From NCBI GenBank assembly GCA_015061685.1, contig SUWD01000027.1:1-33362 (forward strand): DNA of 33,362 bases, in the 5' to 3' direction. The notes under the pieces are model-generated. The model had not been told where the DNA came from. It ran no database searches and saw only the letters and a list, made by a program, of their open reading frames with translations. A program made the translations under genes and the position numbers. Positions 1-7,931 of this stretch are shown here, in pieces (within the stretch, counting starts at the first letter, position 1; each line of letters starts with the position of its first letter). Origin of the DNA: Lentisphaerota bacterium. GTDB taxonomy: Bacteria > Verrucomicrobiota > Lentisphaeria > Victivallales > Victivallaceae.

Positions 1-521
1 TTATACAAAAAGGAAGAAACAATGTGATTATTGATATCAGAAGTTTCTTAAATGGATCATTCATCATAAATTTCCTTTGTGAAAGTATGTATGGGCGAAA
101 ACCAACCATCTCGCAAGTAATATACCACCTCCAGCAGGCGTTTACAACTGTGGATTACAGATTTTTGATAATTTTCGGCAATGGTCGGGGATTGTGGTAT
201 TTTCAGTTTGGAACAAACTTTTTGAGAATTTTTCCACAGTTTTTTTATAAAGGTCTTTGTAAAGGTCGGCTGGGAAATTCTCTGTTTTTATGGCGAAAAA
301 CGGAGAATTTGGCTCTATTGTGCCGTGTGTTTCTGTAACTCTCTAATCTCTAAAATCTTACATGAAAAGCAATGCATAAAGGTCGCCGACCTTTACATAA
401 CAGAGAATTTCCAGAGATTTCTATTCAAACACACGCTTTTGAGAGGTTATGTCATTCTCTATTGAGAGAACAGTAGCAGAATGAGTTTGCTGTAAACCAT
501 TGCGGTACAGGTACAAATTAC
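1..521. other. Noncoding region with palindromes
   Basis: No convincing gene is visible. The only long open frame (24-338, plus) has no ribosome binding site and a composition unlike the real genes here. The region holds several inverted repeats: a 17-bp odd palindrome at 378-394 (AAAGGTCG, C, CGACCTTT), a 12-bp pair 259-270 with 385-396, a 14-bp pair 273-286 with 399-412, and a small hairpin at 455-470 (TTCTCT/AGAGAA). The two longer pairs cross each other. Function unknown. Confidence 0.5.
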
Positions 522-522
522 T

Positions 523-561
523 ATAAAAACAAAGAGTTCAATCATACTTGACTGAACTCTT
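523..561 (-). terminator. Rho-independent terminator after tRNA-Ala
   Basis: Read on the minus strand, AAGAGTTCA (553-561) pairs with TGAACTCTT (532-540) across a 12-nt loop, followed by TTTGTTTTT. It lies 14 bases past the tRNA 3' end, so it most likely ends the tRNA transcript. Confidence 0.8.
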
Positions 562-574
562 GAGAGATTTTTAA

Positions 575-651
575 TGGTGGAGCAGAAGAGACTCGAACTC
601 TCGACCCTCACACTGCCAGTGTGATGCTCTAGCCAACTGAGCTACTGCCCC
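575..651 (-). tRNA. tRNA-Ala (anticodon GGC)
   Basis: On the minus strand the 77 bases fold as a complete cloverleaf. The acceptor stem is GGGGCAG/CTGCTCC, the D stem GCTC/GAGC, the anticodon stem TCACA/TGTGA with loop CTGGCAG, and the T arm contains GTTCGAG. The anticodon is GGC, reading the alanine codon GCC. The acceptor stem has the G3:U70 wobble pair that identifies tRNA-Ala. The 3' CCA is encoded in the DNA. It is a single gene with its own promoter and terminator. Confidence 0.97.
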
Positions 652-670
652 ATAATTTTGTCACTCTTCT

Positions 671-698
671 AATATATACCGGATTGAAAATTTTTCAA
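671..698 (-). promoter_or_regulatory. Putative sigma70-type promoter of tRNA-Ala
   Basis: On the minus strand TTGAAA (693-698) is followed after 16 nt by TATATT (671-676). Transcription would start about 10-15 bases before the mature tRNA 5' end at 651. The same hexamer pair is found in front of panD in this window. Confidence 0.6.
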
Positions 699-895
699 GC
701 TGTTTTTTTCGAAAAATCTGAAAATGTTACATTTTATTCACCCCGTGAGCAAAAAGCCGCTGCCAAGATGTATTCGGATTTAGATTTGAGATCTTTCTTA
801 CCTGTCAACAGAGCAAAGACCCTGATCCGAAAATGGCAAATCCGGACTGCACTGCCGGCATAGCCGCTTTTGCAGCTTATCGGTTGGCTTGCTGA

Positions 896-1048
896 ATGAA
901 CGCAATCTTTTCGCGACTTTATACATCAGTAAAAGGAATGTTATGGAGAAGAAGGAATATTTCAGAATCATTCAAACCTGTTCCTCCGCCTGCCGATAAT
1001 AAAGCTCCTCCAAAGAACGGTGAGCAACTCCTGTTTGACTTTAAATAA
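896..1048 (+). CDS. Possible 50-aa small protein, unknown
   Basis: An open frame of 50 codons starts at ATG 896 (alternative ATG 938) and ends with TAA at 1046-1048. The product is basic in its first half (WRRR) and Pro/Lys-rich later (PVPPPADNKAPPK), ending in EQLLFDFK. I do not recognise it. No good ribosome binding site precedes either start. It sits in the otherwise empty 660-1209 stretch upstream of mraZ, so it may be a real small gene, a remnant or chance. Confidence 0.2.
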   Translation: MNAIFSRLYTSVKGMLWRRRNISESFKPVPPPADNKAPPKNGEQLLFDFK

Positions 1049-1083
1049 CGATCCTGCTCAAAAACAAAAATCTGACAAAATAA

Positions 1084-1108
1084 TGGGATATTTGTGGAAA
1101 AATCCGGA
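1084..1108 (+). promoter_or_regulatory. Upstream MraZ-box-like cluster
   Basis: TGGGA (1084-1088), GTGGA (1094-1098) and CCGGA (1104-1108) lie exactly 10 bp apart. MraZ of E. coli is known to bind TGGG-type direct repeats spaced about one helical turn upstream of its own gene. This cluster is about 60 bp upstream of the promoter-proximal one. The assignment is inference from spacing and sequence. Confidence 0.4.
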
Positions 1109-1146
1109 AAATTTCAAAAAAAATGGAAAAATTTTGCAAAAAACAG

Positions 1147-1175
1147 TTGAAAAAATGGGAAAAGTGTGGTAAAAT
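1147..1175 (+). promoter_or_regulatory. Promoter of the mraZ cluster
   Basis: TTGAAA (1147-1152), a 17-bp spacer and TAAAAT (1170-1175) make a near-ideal sigma70-type promoter. The expected start is about 1182, leaving a leader of some 28 nt with AGGAG at 1196-1200 before the mraZ ATG at 1210. The spacer contains MraZ-box-like repeats, which suggests direct repression by MraZ. Confidence 0.7.
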
Positions 1176-1180
1176 AGGTA
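1156..1180 (+). promoter_or_regulatory. MraZ-box-like operator in the mraZ promoter
   Basis: TGGGA (1156-1160), GTGGT (1166-1170) and AGGTA (1176-1180) repeat with a 10-bp period. They cover the promoter spacer, the -10 hexamer and the bases just after it. This fits the known autoregulation of MraZ through tandem TGGG-type boxes. The third unit is weak. Confidence 0.5.
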
Positions 1181-1209
1181 TCGAAAGGAATAAAAAGGAG
1201 TAAATAGGT

Positions 1210-1719
1210 ATGCCAAACTCGTCATTAGGAAATCTTTTTCCCGGACTTTTCGTCGGGAATTACGACCATGTGCTTGATGCACAGGGCCGGGTTTCTCTGC
1301 CGAGCGACTGGCGGAGCAAGGATCAGGAGACCGAAATGGTGATGATCCCGACCCGTGATCAGGCGTTGCTGCTGCTGCCTATGGCTACTTTTATGGAATT
1401 TGTCGGCAAAGCCGGGAAACTGGCGATCGCCAATCCTAAAATGCAGATGGCACTGGCATATCTCGGTTCAGCTTCCCGCCGCTGCCGCTGCGATAAACAG
1501 GGACGTATGGCTCTTGACCGGGAGAAACTTGATTCGATCGGAGTCAAAAAGAATTTGAAATTGATCGGTGCGGTCACTCATATCCGCATTTGTGCCCCGG
1601 AAAACTGGATCCAGCCGGACAATCCGGATGAATATTTGAATGCCATCCAGCAGGTCAGTGACGGTACTGACGGACTGGATGCACTTGGCGGCTTGCTTCA
1701 GGGGGTATTCAGCAAATGA
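1210..1719 (+). CDS. mraZ: Transcriptional regulator MraZ
   Basis: The 169-aa product has the two tandem SpoVT/AbrB-like halves of MraZ. The first contains DHVLDAQGRVSLPSDWR (about residues 19-35) and the second CDKQGRMALDREKL (about 94-107). MraZ is a DNA-binding regulator that sits first in division and cell-wall clusters and, in studied species, represses its own operon. The ATG at 1210 has AGGAG 9 bases upstream. Its stop overlaps the rsmH start as ATGA, so the two genes are translationally coupled. The length is slightly above the usual 140-150 aa because of an N-terminal extension (PNSSLGNLFPGLF) and a C-terminal tail. Confidence 0.95.
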   Translation: MPNSSLGNLFPGLFVGNYDHVLDAQGRVSLPSDWRSKDQETEMVMIPTRDQALLLLPMATFMEFVGKAGKLAIANPKMQMALAYLGSASRRCRCDKQGRMALDREKLDSIGVKKNLKLIGAVTHIRICAPENWIQPDNPDEYLNAIQQVSDGTDGLDALGGLLQGVFSK

Positions 1720-2666
1720 AAGATCAGTTTGAATTCAATCATATTCCGGTACTCCGGGATGCTGTGCTGGAACATTTGACATTTCCATCTGACCGGAGTG
1801 CCCGTTTTATTGACGGCACCGTCGGCGGCGGCGGTCACAGTGCGATGCTGCTGGAAAAGTACCCGAAACTGGAACTTCTGGGCATCGACCGTGATGATAT
1901 GGCTTTGAATGCGGCGAAAAAGCGTTTGGAATTTGCCGCTTCCAGAGTGACTCTGGTGCGTGGATGCTACGCTGATCTGGCGGCGATTTCAGTGGAACAC
2001 GGCTGGGATCAGGTCGATGGTATTCTTTTGGATATCGGAGTATCTTCGCCGCAGCTGGATCTTCCTGAAAGGGGTTTCTCATGGCGGAACGATGCGGTTT
2101 TGGATATGCGTATGGACCGTCGCTCGGAATTGACTGCCGGCAGGTGGCTCAACCGGACAAGCGAAAGCGAAATGGCCCGGGTATTCCGGGAATACGGTGA
2201 GATCCGCCGGGCAGGGGCATTGGCACGCAAAGCTGTGGAGATGCGTGAAGTCAAACCGTTTGCGATGACTTCGGATCTGGTTGCTCTTTCCGATGCGGTT
2301 CTGGGGCGGGCGAAACCGGGTCATCTGCCGCATCCGACACTGGTTTTTCAGGCGGTCAGGATCGCCGTGAATGATGAATTGAAACAGTTGGAGACCGGTT
2401 TGCAGTCGGCGATGCCGCTGTTGAATCTCTCCGGCAGGATAGCGGTGATAAGTTTTCACTCTCTGGAAGACCGGATCGTGAAGAATTTTTTCCGCCGGGA
2501 GAGTGCCGGGTGCATCTGTCCTCCGGGGCTGCCGGTGTGCTGCTGCGGTCATGAACCGCAACTGAAATTATTGACGAAACATGCGGTCGTTGCAGATGAA
2601 AAGGAGACCGCAGAAAACAGCCGCAGTGCATGTGCCAGATTGCGGGCGGCGGAGAAGATAAGATAA
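1716..2666 (+). CDS. rsmH: 16S rRNA (cytosine(1402)-N4)-methyltransferase
   Basis: The 316-aa product is RsmH (MraW), which methylates N4 of C1402 in the decoding centre of 16S rRNA using S-adenosylmethionine. Visible family marks are HIPVLRDAVLEHL at the N-terminus, the SAM-binding loop DGTVGGGGHS (about 34-43), GIDRDDMAL, the DGILLDIGVSSPQLD segment (about 98-112), RGFSWRNDAVLDMRMD, and near the C-terminus ISFHSLEDRIVKNFF. It overlaps mraZ by 4 bp and is followed at once by the ftsL-like gene, the standard mraZ-rsmH-ftsL-ftsI order. Confidence 0.96.
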   Translation: MKDQFEFNHIPVLRDAVLEHLTFPSDRSARFIDGTVGGGGHSAMLLEKYPKLELLGIDRDDMALNAAKKRLEFAASRVTLVRGCYADLAAISVEHGWDQVDGILLDIGVSSPQLDLPERGFSWRNDAVLDMRMDRRSELTAGRWLNRTSESEMARVFREYGEIRRAGALARKAVEMREVKPFAMTSDLVALSDAVLGRAKPGHLPHPTLVFQAVRIAVNDELKQLETGLQSAMPLLNLSGRIAVISFHSLEDRIVKNFFRRESAGCICPPGLPVCCCGHEPQLKLLTKHAVVADEKETAENSRSACARLRAAEKIR

Positions 2667-2701
2667 AAGGTGGAATTTTAAGGGATATAAGGAGACGGGA
2701 C

Positions 2702-3145
2702 GTGAATATTCAACCGGGAAACAGTTCAGGCAGGAAAAAAACATCATTGCAGAGACAGAATGGCACTCAAAATGGAGCTGTCGGCGGATTATTTGTCCGG
2801 GTGGTGCGTATGGCGGCAGTCGTTCTGGTTGCCGGAGCCTTTTTTCATACTTATATAAAGTTTGATCAGGAGATCAATGTCGCTTCTGCCGAGATCGAAG
2901 CGATCAATCAGCGGATGAAAGACCTTGATCTGCAGATCCAGGTGCTTGACAACCGTTACGAGGAGTGCTGCACTCTGGAATTTATCGAAAGACAGATCGC
3001 CCGATTCAATCTGCCTCTGGTTGAATTGCGTCAGGATCAGCAGATCGTGATGCATCTTTACTCAAAAGAACAGCTTGCCCGTCTTGCCGCCTCCCGGCGC
3101 AGTTATTACCGTACTGCGGAAAACAACCGTTTCGGGAAGCGGTAA
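2702..3145 (+). CDS. FtsL-like division protein
   Basis: A 147-aa bitopic membrane protein. A polar N-terminal tail is followed by one membrane helix (about residues 30-50) and a coiled-coil-prone stretch (about 55-88, INVASAEIEAINQRMKDL). This architecture and its position between rsmH and ftsI match FtsL, which with FtsB and FtsQ activates septal peptidoglycan synthesis. Sequence alone would not identify it, as FtsL diverges fast. I chose the GTG at 2702 because AAGGAG lies 7 bases upstream. An in-frame ATG at 2630 exists but overlaps rsmH and lacks a site. The next gene starts 3 bases after the stop. Confidence 0.75.
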   Translation: MNIQPGNSSGRKKTSLQRQNGTQNGAVGGLFVRVVRMAAVVLVAGAFFHTYIKFDQEINVASAEIEAINQRMKDLDLQIQVLDNRYEECCTLEFIERQIARFNLPLVELRQDQQIVMHLYSKEQLARLAASRRSYYRTAENNRFGKR

Positions 3146-3148
3146 GAG

Positions 3149-5035
3149 ATGAATCCGGCGCTGTCCCGATCCAAATGGCGTATAATATCGCTTGCATTTT
3201 TCTGTCTTCTTCTGACAGCGGCGTTATGTTACCGTTTTTATGTGGTTCAGATAGTCCGGCACGAAGAACTTCTCGCCAAGGCACAGAAAAGTTACACCAC
3301 CAACCGTGAGGAGATCCGTCAGCGGGGCAAAATTTTTGACCGTGACGGCAATCTGCTGGTCGGCAATATGCCCAAAGTTTACGTCATTTGTTCGCCTTAT
3401 TCGGTGGTTTACGAACCCTTTATCCGTCTGGAAAAGTCCCTGCGTCCCGGCGACCGGGAGCGGATGCCGCAGCTCCAGGATGCCCGCCGCCGCAAAGTTG
3501 CCGCACTTCTGGCGGAGCATTTCGGCAAGAGCGAAGCGGAATACTATGAGGAGTTATCTCCCTGGCGGGAGGTGAAAAATCCGGATGGTTCCGTAAAAAA
3601 AGTGAAAAATCAACACCTGCTTATCGACAAAGCCGCTGACGGGGAAAGGGTGATGAAATTCAAAGAGGGGATGAAGGAAAAAGATCTCCATCTGGGCGGA
3701 TTCAGATTTGAAAATATCTATGTCCGGCATTACCCCAAAGGCAGGATGCTTGCCAATGTTATCGGCTATGCCAATATCGGCAAGGAGAGCAATACCGAGC
3801 TTGGGGGGCTGGAAGCATATCTGGGTGAATTTCTCCGTTCAAAGGTGCGTTCAAGGACATTGCAGCTTGGCAGGGACGGTTTTGAATTGCCCTATGGTGA
3901 AAGCAGTGTGTCCGATGCCGGTTTTGACGGAGATGACATATATCTTACGATCAGTGAACCGGTGCAGGCGATTCTGGAGGAGGAGCTTGACCGGGTGGAA
4001 GCGGAAACCGGGGCAAAGCAGATCTATGCGGTGATCGTCGAACCGCGTACCGGAAATATTCTGGCGATGAGTCAGCGTCCCAATTTTGATTTGCGTGATC
4101 TTAAAAGTGTTGCCGGGGGCAGTTTCGCCAATGCTCTGGCGGGCAATGCTTATGAACCGGGATCGGTGATGAAGCCCTTTACTGTTGCCAAAGCTCTGGA
4201 CGAGGGAGTTATTACACCAAGCTCTATTATTGATTGCGGTAAATATTCGCAGTGGCGTTACGGCGGTCATACGCTGACGGATCCGAGGGGCTACGGTGAG
4301 ATGACACCTGGAGGGGTTTTGCAGAAATCCAGCAATATCGGGACCGCCAAAATCGCTTTGATGATGGGAGATGCGATGATTTGGGAGATGCTCAATGACT
4401 TTAAATTCGGACAGAAAACCGGATTGCCTTTCCGTCCGGAATCCCGTGGCCGTCTGCCCCGTTATCCATTCCGGGACATGGTTACTGTGACCCGTGCGGC
4501 GATCGGCTATGCGGAACAGGTCACGCCCTTGCAGCTGGCACGCGGATATTGCACTATCGCCAATAAGGGTATGATGCCGGAATTGCGTCTGCTTGACCGC
4601 CGCCGGGATGGAAAGAGCGGGAAAATAGAGAAATTTCCTGCCAAAGCTCCGGAAAAGATTTTGAGCCGTCCGGAAACCTTTGCCGAATTGACTGAAATGC
4701 TCATTTCTGTGACCGCTCCCCAGGGCGGAATCGGCAAAAGGGCAAGAATACCGGGGTATGAGGTCGCAGGCAAGACCGGAACCAGTCAGATGGTGATAAA
4801 CGGAGCATACAGTAAAGATTGGTACCGGGCAAGTTTCTGCGGATTTGTTCCCGCCCGTCATCCTGAATTGGTGATGGCCGTTACTGTCGAGGGATTGCCC
4901 CGGCACCGGGAACATGGCGGCGGCAATGTGGCGGCACCGGTTTTTCAGAGGACGATGAGCCGGGTACTGCGTCTGCTCAATGTCCAGCCGGACTACCCGG
5001 ATGAATTGAAAAAAGTTTCATTGACCGAAAGGTGA
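3149..5035 (+). CDS. ftsI: Penicillin-binding protein, FtsI/PBP3-type transpeptidase
   Basis: The 628-aa product is a class B penicillin-binding protein that cross-links septal peptidoglycan in the periplasm. One N-terminal membrane helix (about 9-31) anchors it. The dimerisation domain follows with RGKIFDRDGNLL (about 59-70). The transpeptidase domain carries all three active-site motifs: SVMK with nucleophile Ser339 and Lys342, SSN at 394-396, and KTG at 542-544. No PASTA repeats follow. It is the last gene of the short division cluster. The usual murE, murF and mraY genes do not follow here. Confidence 0.93.
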   Translation: MNPALSRSKWRIISLAFFCLLLTAALCYRFYVVQIVRHEELLAKAQKSYTTNREEIRQRGKIFDRDGNLLVGNMPKVYVICSPYSVVYEPFIRLEKSLRPGDRERMPQLQDARRRKVAALLAEHFGKSEAEYYEELSPWREVKNPDGSVKKVKNQHLLIDKAADGERVMKFKEGMKEKDLHLGGFRFENIYVRHYPKGRMLANVIGYANIGKESNTELGGLEAYLGEFLRSKVRSRTLQLGRDGFELPYGESSVSDAGFDGDDIYLTISEPVQAILEEELDRVEAETGAKQIYAVIVEPRTGNILAMSQRPNFDLRDLKSVAGGSFANALAGNAYEPGSVMKPFTVAKALDEGVITPSSIIDCGKYSQWRYGGHTLTDPRGYGEMTPGGVLQKSSNIGTAKIALMMGDAMIWEMLNDFKFGQKTGLPFRPESRGRLPRYPFRDMVTVTRAAIGYAEQVTPLQLARGYCTIANKGMMPELRLLDRRRDGKSGKIEKFPAKAPEKILSRPETFAELTEMLISVTAPQGGIGKRARIPGYEVAGKTGTSQMVINGAYSKDWYRASFCGFVPARHPELVMAVTVEGLPRHREHGGGNVAAPVFQRTMSRVLRLLNVQPDYPDELKKVSLTER

Positions 5036-5041
5036 GTCTTT

Positions 5042-5076
5042 GCTGCCGGTCTGCTCTATGCTGTCCGGCAGTTTGC
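5042..5076 (+). terminator. Possible weak terminator after ftsI
   Basis: CTGCCGG and CCGGCAG form a 7-bp stem with a loop of about 15 nt just past the ftsI stop, followed by only TTT. It may act as a weak terminator or simply be part of the adjoining F1 repeat copy. Confidence 0.35.
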
Positions 5077-5185
5077 ATGGCTCTTGTTTGACTTGGAGTC
5101 AGGTGGTGTTGCCCTGTGGCTGATGTTTCGCAGCCTGACCACGTCTATGTACGACGGAGGGCGAAATTTTTTTATATTTTTTATT
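5062..5185 (+). repeat. F1 intergenic repeat, copy a (degenerate)
   Basis: This stretch shares blocks with the copies at 17.7, 25.2 and 27.2 kb: GGCAGTTTG, CAGGTGGTGTTGCC, GATGTTTCGC, and the end block CCACGTC...TACGACGGAGGGCGAAATTTT. The terminal hairpin seen intact in the other copies is broken here (CTATGT instead of CTCCGT), and the TACGGAC array is missing. It therefore looks like a decayed copy. Confidence 0.6.
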
Positions 5186-5269
5186 TTTTTTGAAATAATC
5201 CGCATTTCCATTACGTTACACTGTACGTAGGATTGTAATCTTTTTTTATTCAAACCGGGGATTTCTTGT

Positions 5270-5968
5270 ATGAAAAAGATGTTTTTTGTGTCGGTATTGT
5301 TTGGCACTATGGCTCTTTTTGCCGCTGAAAATGATAATTTCCCTGCTCCCGGCGGCAACCGCCAGTGGGGGCAGCGTGGCGGTTTTGAGGGCGGCAGCCG
5401 GGGCGGCGGCAACCGCCAGTGGGGACAGCACAGCGGTGCTTCCGGCGGCAATCGCGGCGGTATGATGCAGAATAATTCAATGCTCGTCGAGTGGGAACTT
5501 GCCCGTAAATACCCCGAAGAATACGCCAAAATCGAGAAAATGCGGGAGGATTACGAAAATGCTCTGTCCGCTCTTGCCGAAAAAGGCGGCGTGAAACTTC
5601 CCGAATCCCGCGACAAAGCTTTCCGCAACCTCCGCAAAATCGATCCGGCAGGTTTCGATGCCGCAATGGAAAAGCTGAAAACTTCCCCCCGTGAGGGCTT
5701 CAGTGCATTGATGACCCTTGCCCAGAAGCATGGGGTCACCCTTTTTGGCGGTTTCGGCGGCAATCGCCGTCAAAGGGGAGGGGATGATCCTGCTGCTTCT
5801 GCTCCGGAAATGGGCAAGCGTTCCTTCGACCGTCCGGATCTGCCGGCACTGCGTCGCAAATATCCGGCGAAAATGAAAGAGTATGATGCTTTACGCCGCA
5901 AAGATCCGGCAAAAGCAAGAGAACTTCTGCTTGAAATAATCAACCTGGATAAGAGCGTGAAAAAGTGA
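5270..5968 (+). CDS. Secreted Gly-rich protein, first gene of the T2SS operon
   Basis: A 232-aa protein with a signal peptide (MKKMFFVSVLFGTMALFAA). A low-complexity Gly/Arg/Gln segment follows (about 25-65) with a near-repeat GGNRQWGQ, then a charged helical region. A motif RKYP-x-x-x-x-EYxxxR occurs near residues 76-90 and again near 200-210, suggesting an internal duplication. I do not recognise the family. Its stop overlaps the start of the next gene (GTGA), so it belongs to the secretion operon. It could be a substrate or an accessory periplasmic factor. The start ATG has only a weak ribosome site (GGGGAT 11 bases upstream). Confidence 0.75.
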   Translation: MKKMFFVSVLFGTMALFAAENDNFPAPGGNRQWGQRGGFEGGSRGGGNRQWGQHSGASGGNRGGMMQNNSMLVEWELARKYPEEYAKIEKMREDYENALSALAEKGGVKLPESRDKAFRNLRKIDPAGFDAAMEKLKTSPREGFSALMTLAQKHGVTLFGGFGGNRRQRGGDDPAASAPEMGKRSFDRPDLPALRRKYPAKMKEYDALRRKDPAKARELLLEIINLDKSVKK

Positions 5969-7212
5969 GAATGTTTTGGAAAAAACTGCACTTCGGCAGG
6001 ACATTTTCAGTGATAAGTGCCGATGCAGAATTTGTAAGAGGCGGTAAATTTCACCGCAAAGGCAAGCATTGGAAAATGGTCGCCTATGTCAGTGAAAAGA
6101 TTACAGAAGATGCTCCGCTGGCAGCGTGGCGAAAGGTTTCCCGTCAGATCGGTCTTGCCGAATACCGGGTGGTGACCGGTAAAGTTGACGGCGTGGCTTT
6201 TTTCCGTTTCCCGTCGGTGGCGATGGACAGCTCCGCCCAGCGTGGGGCGGTGGATTTTGAGATGCCCCGGCAACTGCTCAAAGTACCGGAAAATTACCGG
6301 ACACAATTCTGTGTTTCCGGCAGAAATCCGGACAATCCGGACGAGGTGCTGGTCAATGTCGCCGTATTCCCCGACCGGGTGATGGAGAAATTCTCCCGTA
6401 AAATGCAGAAAGCCGGCGTGCTGGCTGATGAATTCATCTATCCTTTTATGGCGTTGGACAACGATCTGGATTCACTGGTTTTGCCGGAGATCGATCCTGA
6501 ATTTTGCTACACCGGCAATTCATGGATGCCTTTGCCGCCGGAAAATGTCTGCAATGAAAACAGTGAAAAGTGGCTGGCACGTCTGCAAAAGAGCTTTGTT
6601 CTGCCCCGGAAAAAAGATTTCGTTCCCCGGGATTATCTGATGCTTCTGCTGGCTGCCGAAGTCCTTGCCGGGGGCAAAATGACCGATTCGCCGGAGTCAT
6701 TCCGGGTGCTTCCGGATCCGGTGCGTCCGGTGCGTTTCCGCGGACATCTGATAATGACGGCACTGCTGGCGATTTTGCTGATAGTTTCTTTTGCGTGGCG
6801 TTTTACGCTGACATTCGGCGATGATATATCCGAATACCGCCGGATTCTGTCGGAGACCAAACGTGTCCAGCAGAAAAATAAAGAGTTGAAAAGTTCGATC
6901 AAACGCAGTTCCAAAGATATCAAAGAGATGACCCGTCTCCTTGATACTGAAGCCGGTGAAGCTGATGCCGTTGCCGAATTTGCTCTCTTTTCCGAAACTC
7001 TGCCGCAGAATGTACTGGTTTCCAGTATCCGCTGGAATAAAAGTGATATAGATGTGACTGTGCAGTGTGAGGACAGCAACTTTGACTTTGACCAGCTTTT
7101 CAAACCCCTGAAATACTGGAAAGTTTCCCAGCAGGGACGGCAGAATCAGGACAGTGCCGTTGCCACGATCACTTTGAAATTGACCCCGTTTGATGCGGAG
7201 GTGAAAAAATGA
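5965..7212 (+). CDS. T2SS/pilus assembly platform protein, GspL / PilM-PilN-like
   Basis: A 415-aa inner-membrane protein. Its cytoplasmic part (about 1-255) resembles the actin-like PilM/GspL region, with one membrane helix at about 259-279, a coiled coil (about 283-325) and a small periplasmic domain typical of PilN/GspL. Such proteins join the ATPase GspE to the periplasmic parts of the secretion machine. The call rests on architecture and on its place directly before GspM, C, D, E and F homologues. Translation can begin at GTG 5965, overlapping the previous stop, or ATG 5971. The ATGA overlap at its end couples it to the next gene. Confidence 0.75.
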   Translation: MRMFWKKLHFGRTFSVISADAEFVRGGKFHRKGKHWKMVAYVSEKITEDAPLAAWRKVSRQIGLAEYRVVTGKVDGVAFFRFPSVAMDSSAQRGAVDFEMPRQLLKVPENYRTQFCVSGRNPDNPDEVLVNVAVFPDRVMEKFSRKMQKAGVLADEFIYPFMALDNDLDSLVLPEIDPEFCYTGNSWMPLPPENVCNENSEKWLARLQKSFVLPRKKDFVPRDYLMLLLAAEVLAGGKMTDSPESFRVLPDPVRPVRFRGHLIMTALLAILLIVSFAWRFTLTFGDDISEYRRILSETKRVQQKNKELKSSIKRSSKDIKEMTRLLDTEAGEADAVAEFALFSETLPQNVLVSSIRWNKSDIDVTVQCEDSNFDFDQLFKPLKYWKVSQQGRQNQDSAVATITLKLTPFDAEVKK

Positions 7213-7931
7213 ATCTTAAAGAATTTTCCTCCACCCGTAAGGGACAGCTGATCATCTGCTGTATGCTTCTCGGTGCGGTATGGCTCTTTTTGCTGATCCG
7301 CTTCGGCTCCTCCTATCTGCGGGATATCCCGGATCAGAAAAAAATCGCCGCTGCCAGGCAGGAGTTGAGCAAGGCTCAAAGCGAATTTGAAAAGGTCAAT
7401 GCCGAATATCAGACGGCTCAGAATACCAAAAAAGCATACCGGGAATTGGCGGCATCCGCCTGGGTGGGCATGGTTGACGGCAATGTGGAAACTGCTTTAC
7501 GCCGCAAGATAAGCAATGTTTCAGAGAAACTGGACTTCCGGTTGAGCCGGATCGGTTCAACTTCTTTGAAAAGGATCAATAATGAATTTTCTTCGGCAGA
7601 TATCACTCTGCAGGGATCAGGGGAATTGACCGATGTGATCCGTTTCCTTGCTGAATTGGCAAAGATCCAGCCCCGGCTTGCCTGGCAGCAGTTGAGCTTG
7701 ACTCCGGACAACCGTTTCCGCCGTCCGTCACAGGCAAATACGGTCAATCTGGCAGCTCAATTCAATAATCTTCCGGCGACAAGACTCAATTTCAGCGGTA
7801 CGCTCCGGGTTCTGGTTTATGAGGGACCTCTTACTCCGGAGGAGCTGAATATTACCCGTCAGCCGGAAATTACAGTTCCGGAGGAGGAAGCAGTTGAGCC
7901 GGAAGCAAATCCAGAGGTGACTGAAAAATGA
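7209..7931 (+). CDS. GspM / PilO-like T2SS protein
   Basis: A 240-aa bitopic protein with a short cytoplasmic N-terminus, a membrane helix (about 13-33), a coiled coil (about 45-80) and a periplasmic alpha/beta domain, then an acidic Pro/Glu-rich tail (EEEAVEPEANPEVTEK). GspM and PilO pair with GspL and PilN in the inner-membrane platform. Identification is by architecture and gene order, as sequence conservation in this family is low. It overlaps both neighbours by ATGA. Confidence 0.7.
   Translation: MNLKEFSSTRKGQLIICCMLLGAVWLFLLIRFGSSYLRDIPDQKKIAAARQELSKAQSEFEKVNAEYQTAQNTKKAYRELAASAWVGMVDGNVETALRRKISNVSEKLDFRLSRIGSTSLKRINNEFSSADITLQGSGELTDVIRFLAELAKIQPRLAWQQLSLTPDNRFRRPSQANTVNLAAQFNNLPATRLNFSGTLRVLVYEGPLTPEELNITRQPEITVPEEEAVEPEANPEVTEK

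Noticed and set aside
24..338. Open frame of 104 codons on the plus strand
   Set aside because: No ribosome site, odd Phe-rich composition, and the frame crosses inverted repeats. Treated as noncoding.
1058..1282. Minus-strand open frame of 74 codons over the mraZ promoter
   Set aside because: It is the complement of A-rich promoter DNA (Phe and Leu runs) and overlaps mraZ.
3851..4915. 354-codon open frame antisense to ftsI
   Set aside because: Shadow of codon bias in ftsI. No family signature and no ribosome site.
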